Source: Agapetus fuscipes (taxonomy: Eukaryota; Arthropoda; Insecta; Trichoptera; Glossosomatidae). Taken from it: a stretch of DNA of 64,000 nt. Shown here piece after piece: positions 61,201 through 64,000 of the stretch; the first letter of the stretch is position 1, and each line of letters opens with the position of its first letter. The position numbers and the translations under genes were made by a program. The DNA lies in NCBI GenBank assembly GCA_951799405.1, contig OX637351.1, positions 3,628,251-3,692,250 on the forward strand, in the 5' to 3' direction. The notes under the pieces were generated by a model. The model searched no databases. It had not been told where the DNA came from and saw nothing but the letters and a program-made list of their open reading frames with translations.

Positions 61201-63420
61201 CTTAGTTGTGGATTTATTTTCACGTATCACTGCATGATGCGGGGCTATGTATTGCAAGCTCAAGCATTGATCCGAATTTATATTTACAGGATTTAAATAC
61301 CCTTCTTGTATATAATTTTTGAAAATAAGGTCGTATTCCAATTTTACAGAAGAGTTTGAAAGCAGTTTCCTTTCCAACGCGTAAAATCTCCGCTCTGCCG
61401 CTCTCTGAGAATCACCAAGCTGCCCCGGATCGGTCTTGAAAGGCAGCATTACGGAAAATCTACCAGTCTTGTCTCTCGTGGTGGTGTTGGTATATTTCTC
61501 TTCACATACCAGCTCCTCGATTTGCGGAGTGGAGACGTCCGGTACGTCTTCCAACTCCAAGAATTTTTTCATTTCAATTTCAATTGCTGAAAAGAAACTA
61601 TAATCTGTTTTGATTAACGGTAGCACTGGAACTTCCCCTAGTACCACATACCCAAATAGGGTATCCAGTGCAACTGGCTCGCCTAAATTTCGTGAGATAG
61701 TGTTGTGTTTTATCACACGGGAGAATACATCTGCACCCAGAATCATGTCAATTTTTCCGGGAATAAAATATTTTTCATCAGCCAAACGTAATGATTTTAA
61801 ATATTCTAAATTTTCAATATTAATGTTGGCGACGGGTATTTTATCAGTTATTTGATTAACCACCAAAGGCGATAGTTTAAAATTGACCGATTTCTCAACT
61901 CTCGAAAGAAGGGTAATTGTTGTCACTCCCTTGATAGGGTTGACAATATCCCCTATTCCTGAAACAACTTTGTCTCGCGTCGTCTTTACATCAAGATGAA
62001 GTTCTCGACAACAGGAGGCCGTTATTATGTCTCTCTGTGAAGCACTGTCTAATAAAGCGCGAATAGTGTGTCTTTGACCCCGCTTGTCTAAGATTACACA
62101 ACAAACAGTTCCTAGTAAAACTGTAGATTCTACCTCACTAGAATTAGGGCCCATAGCACAAAGCGCTAAGGGCTCCGCCTTTTCTTCGGCCGCGGCTTGC
62201 AAATTCAAGTTGAAATGCAGGCTAGTATGGTGGGATCGATTACAAACGCTGCATCTTCCCTTTGATTTACAATTCTTGAGATTATGCATCGTACTTAGAC
62301 AATTGACACATAATTTCTTTGATTTTATAAAATTGTACCTTTCCCGAGCGTCCAGGATAGTGTATTTCGGACACTGGTACAACTTTGAGTGGTTGTTATC
62401 TCCGCACAACAAACATTTGTCAGTATTAACTGTCACAAATGCCCTAACGTTTTTCTGGGAAGCTGAGGGCTTGCGCGGCATCGCGTTAATTTGATTGTTA
62501 ATTTTACTGCTTCTACTTCCGTTTGCGCGCTGTAGTATTCGCGAGTAATTTCTCATGAATTCCACAAATTTTACTGAATCTACTGAGTCTGGAGAATCTT
62601 GTATAGAAACTTCAAAAGCCTTAATCGTATCCATGTCGAGTTTCTTACACGCAATGTGTATGAATATAAAGTCTTCTAGATTCTCCATGTTCAACTGTTT
62701 GATTGCAGCAGTTAAACCTGAAAATAGATCAATAAAGTCCTCCAAGTTTGAGGCAGATGGTTCCTTTACTGCAGGAATATTTAACAATTTCTCTAGATAA
62801 GTTGTTGCCAGAACGCGCTTATCGTTGTATTTCTTGACCAACGAATTCCATAAAATTGTATAATTTTGAGCAGTTGGCAATAAATCTTGGCAAATGCTTT
62901 GAGCTTTTCCTACCAGTTTTCCAACTAAATATTGAATCTTTTCACCTTCCGTTAGACTGTCATTCTCATGGACCATAGATTTAAAATTTTCATAAAACAC
63001 CGGCCAATTGTTTACATCTCCGTTGAAGGCACACAGCTCTAATCGTGGTAGTTGGATGCTCCTTTTTAAAGGAATATCATTTGCACTTGAGGATTTTGTT
63101 GTGTCTTTTAAATTCTCGTAAGTATATTTAATTTCAGCGTATAAATCTTCAAATGTCAGAATAATATTATTATCTGATGCTTCATCTTCCTCACTTTCTG
63201 CAATTAAATCATTTTTTTCTTTTACCAGTAATAAAAATTCTTTACGCCAGTTGTCAATGCCTGCCGCGTGCACTTTAAATTTACGCAAATAAATTTCTCC
63301 CAAATGAATTGAATTAATGGTATCGAAAATGCATTGTGCCCGTTCCAAGTACGTCTCTATCTCATTCTGGAGGCGCTCCTTACGTCGTTGAAATGCCCGT
63401 TTCTCGCGTTCTGACGTCAT
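58282..63420 (-). CDS. BEL/Pao Gag-Pol polyprotein (1712 aa)
   Basis: Single frame from ATG at 63420. Residues about 120-300: gag-like DUF1759 region (FNGDVNNWPVFYENF). Zinc-binding Cys/His clusters at about 334 (CLLCGDNNH), 370-380 (CVNCLSTMHNLKNC) and 388 (CSVCNRSHH). Aspartic protease (DUF1758-like) at about 453: here LLDSASQRD, with Ala where retroviral proteases have Gly. RT: VRAVIDASMK (about 738), LSADIRKMYMQI (about 785) and YMDD (about 861). Pao-type region and RNase H with FADASERAYGAVIY (about 1037). Integrase: zinc domain (HRKFLHSG, CNTC, 1343-1381), then D in GIDYAGPL (about 1411), D in YSDCGTNF (about 1478), E in GGIWES (about 1528). C-terminal DUF5641-like segment (FWKRWKVEYLHTLQ). 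Order and length fit an autonomous BEL/Pao element. Confidence 0.93.
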   Translation of the reverse strand: MTSEREKRAFQRRKERLQNEIETYLERAQCIFDTINSIHLGEIYLRKFKVHAAGIDNWRKEFLLLVKEKNDLIAESEEDEASDNNIILTFEDLYAEIKYTYENLKDTTKSSSANDIPLKRSIQLPRLELCAFNGDVNNWPVFYENFKSMVHENDSLTEGEKIQYLVGKLVGKAQSICQDLLPTAQNYTILWNSLVKKYNDKRVLATTYLEKLLNIPAVKEPSASNLEDFIDLFSGLTAAIKQLNMENLEDFIFIHIACKKLDMDTIKAFEVSIQDSPDSVDSVKFVEFMRNYSRILQRANGSRSSKINNQINAMPRKPSASQKNVRAFVTVNTDKCLLCGDNNHSKLYQCPKYTILDARERYNFIKSKKLCVNCLSTMHNLKNCKSKGRCSVCNRSHHTSLHFNLNLQAAAEEKAEPLALCAMGPNSSEVESTVLLGTVCCVILDKRGQRHTIRALLDSASQRDIITASCCRELHLDVKTTRDKVVSGIGDIVNPIKGVTTITLLSRVEKSVNFKLSPLVVNQITDKIPVANINIENLEYLKSLRLADEKYFIPGKIDMILGADVFSRVIKHNTISRNLGEPVALDTLFGYVVLGEVPVLPLIKTDYSFFSAIEIEMKKFLELEDVPDVSTPQIEELVCEEKYTNTTTRDKTGRFSVMLPFKTDPGQLGDSQRAAERRFYALERKLLSNSSVKLEYDLIFKNYIQEGYLNPVNINSDQCLSLQYIAPHHAVIRENKSTTKVRAVIDASMKTTSGLSLNDVLHTGRNLQNDLFKIILHFRLFPVALSADIRKMYMQILVNKEHRCYQRVLYRFDKNDPLQLFEFTRVPFGLKCSPYLAMRTVRRLIDDERTRFPLAALVAERDIYMDDLVSSCLNDEEAIALSNQLIELFLAGGFELVKFSSNSPSVMGGIPSACRISEAVEFSSEDQCTILGLHWLPGKDVFTLSVTNKFRKCTKRNILSTIARFWDLMGFVAPVIVTAKLMIKFLWEHKIDWDDCPPQSIISTWENYESELPLLQSIQLPRHTGVTQESIISLLGFADASERAYGAVIYIHIYNPPSKRGEISLACAKSRVAPSRTISLARLELSGILILSKLMRVVIDTYSTRCQINNVYAFSDSTVALAWVHSHPSRWQTFIANRVTIIQDNIPPSQFYHIAGKDNPADCLSRGLTPAQLIDHPLWFKGPAFARSPIEEWNFCKFDPNTIENPPEQKIKVMTVMDNLPKQPTLLGSLAERISSWSKLLRVVIYILRFIKRLSSKFEVSHLRFAEIVVIKDLQNHHFSNEIKNAKAGKVLSPAFRKLNAFIDADGLLRVGGRLVNADLAYDSKHPILLPGRGHILNLIIDYYHRKFLHSGPQLLMSLLRQNFWILSARNIVRKRVQLCNTCYKVNPKSRFPLMGDLPACRVNEGKAFFHCGIDYAGPLSVIPYRKRGVHKIKAYICVFVCLITKAVHIELASDLSTETFINALKRFLSRRGPVKIMYSDCGTNFIGAKSHLDALYGLLESEDFQNKFDRELRDHRIDWKFNPPSAPHFGGIWESNVRSIKLHLNRVIGKQLLTFEEMSTVLAQIEAILNSRPLSCLSADPSEPIALTPAHFLTLTPLKSLPATDTSSRDISLLSRKQYVDHLVQSFWKRWKVEYLHTLQTRQKWNTETEPIKIGSVVLLKTEGSAPLNWPLGVIEDVFPGADGIARVVNVRTKTGTYRRPVVKVCPLPNQ

Positions 63421-63856
63421 GTTTTAAATTTGGCTTTAATAAATTAAATTTGATAAAATTAATAATAATTTTTACTAATCCCGTACGTACAAGTCCTTAT
63501 AAATTGAAGTAGCAAAGAAAGAAGAAGGTTATAATAATTTTATCAAAATGTAAACAAATAATGTAAACAAAGAAAGTAAACAATGCTAGTACCTAGGTAG
63601 TTACTTATACCGCGGGCTTAATTCGAATGTACCTAAAATGCAAGAGATAGGTATACCTACAAGGCAATTAAATAATTAACCCGCACTTCGATTCCAAAGC
63701 GATATTTATGATAATAATGTATGAACGCGTCACGAATTGTAGCAATAAAAATGGCGAATATTTTTTTTTGAATCCGATTTCAAACTATAAGAATCTGAAT
63801 TAATATTACGTGAATCTAATTTTTAATTTACGATCCGGTTCGAAGGACCAAAATTA
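63421..63856 (-). other. BEL/Pao 5' leader with primer binding site
   Basis: AT-rich leader. At 63831-63850, element sense TGGTCCTTCGAACCGGATC starts 6 bp after the LTR and resembles a tRNA 3' end complement (TGG = CCA). No upstream open frame of note. Confidence 0.65.
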
Positions 63857-64000
63857 TGATAACGCCAAGTTTGACGCTATCATGTGGAATGCGAGGGGGA
63901 GGATTTGAGATCGCAAACTGGTTCTCGATTATCGCGATCGGACGAACTGCCCAACAAATCTGTCTAGGCAGCCAACCAATGGAACAAGGGGGAAGGAATC
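63857..64000 (-). repeat. BEL/Pao 5' LTR, partial
   Basis: Identical to 57757-57900 over the 144 bases visible; about 260 more bases are expected beyond the window. Confidence 0.85.

Larger units (their letters stand above)
57757..64000 (-). mobile_element. BEL/Pao LTR retrotransposon, apparently intact (right LTR runs off window)
   Basis: Order on the minus strand: 5' LTR (63857 to beyond 64000), primer binding site, 436 bp leader, one 1712-codon gag-pol frame, polypurine tract, 3' LTR (57757-58162). The 144 bases of 5' LTR visible are identical to the 3' LTR. All pol domains and catalytic motifs are present, so it may still be active. No env-like frame. The flanking duplication cannot be checked because the right edge is outside. 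Confidence 0.92.

Noticed and set aside
58586..62800. Plus-strand open frames across the BEL/Pao gene
   Set aside because: Antisense shadows of the 1712-codon polyprotein with no motifs.

Overview
The window looks like gene-poor insect chromosomal DNA (AT-rich, packed with arthropod-type retroelements). The order cannot be fixed from the sequence; a moth or butterfly is plausible but unproven. Only one host-like gene is visible: a 5'-truncated, stop-free reading frame of 554 codons at 1-1665. It encodes a Cys-rich (CGCQEPEPEP-type) block followed by His-rich 21-residue repeats. It contains no ATG, so start-codon-based gene finding misses it.

Nearly everything else is nested mobile DNA. The dominant repeat is a LINE (here LINE-A, RTE-like) represented by about 35 mostly 5'-truncated copies. 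Each has a C-terminal ORF2 fragment and/or a conserved ~230 bp 3' UTR ending in a short tandem tail, (GATTA)n in one subfamily and (GATTATA)n in another. Other LINEs are LINE-B (RTE-like, ACAAG tail), LINE-C (L2/CR1-like, ATC/ATT tail with a 3' stem-loop), LINE-D and LINE-E (RTE-like C-termini), LINE-F (CR1/jockey superfamily) and LINE-G (jockey-like). Three tRNA-derived SINE families are present. SINE1 shares its last ~85 bp with LINE-F and in two copies carries a 5S rRNA-derived head. SINE2 often sits next to SINE1 as a composite. SINE3 has a class-II tRNA-like head.

LTR elements: three solo LTRs of one family (4, 25 and 40 kb), two single candidate solo LTRs (18 and 22 kb), a gag-protease-only element with near-identical LTRs at 49866-53021 inserted into a LINE-A tail, and an apparently complete, very young BEL/Pao element on the minus strand from 57757 to the window end. 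DNA transposon remains include a hAT relic (15.8-16.5 kb), foldback/MITE-like hairpins and inverted-repeat units.

The most unusual signal is a set of small inverted-repeat insertions (6.2, 17.8, 26.4, 56.3 kb, with isolated motifs at 29.1 and 39.7 kb). They carry a hammerhead-ribozyme-like core (CUGANGA, stem, GAAA), and two of them interrupt LINE-A copies with 11-12 bp target duplications. This architecture recalls Penelope-like retroelements. Tandem repeats include a 33/20 bp higher-order minisatellite (9.9-10.5 kb), a 235 bp dimeric satellite (12.6-13.3 kb), a degenerate ~46 bp array (41 kb) and a 16 bp minisatellite (46.7 kb). Many small open frames in the window come from LINE 3' UTRs, SINEs or tandem repeats and are not genes.
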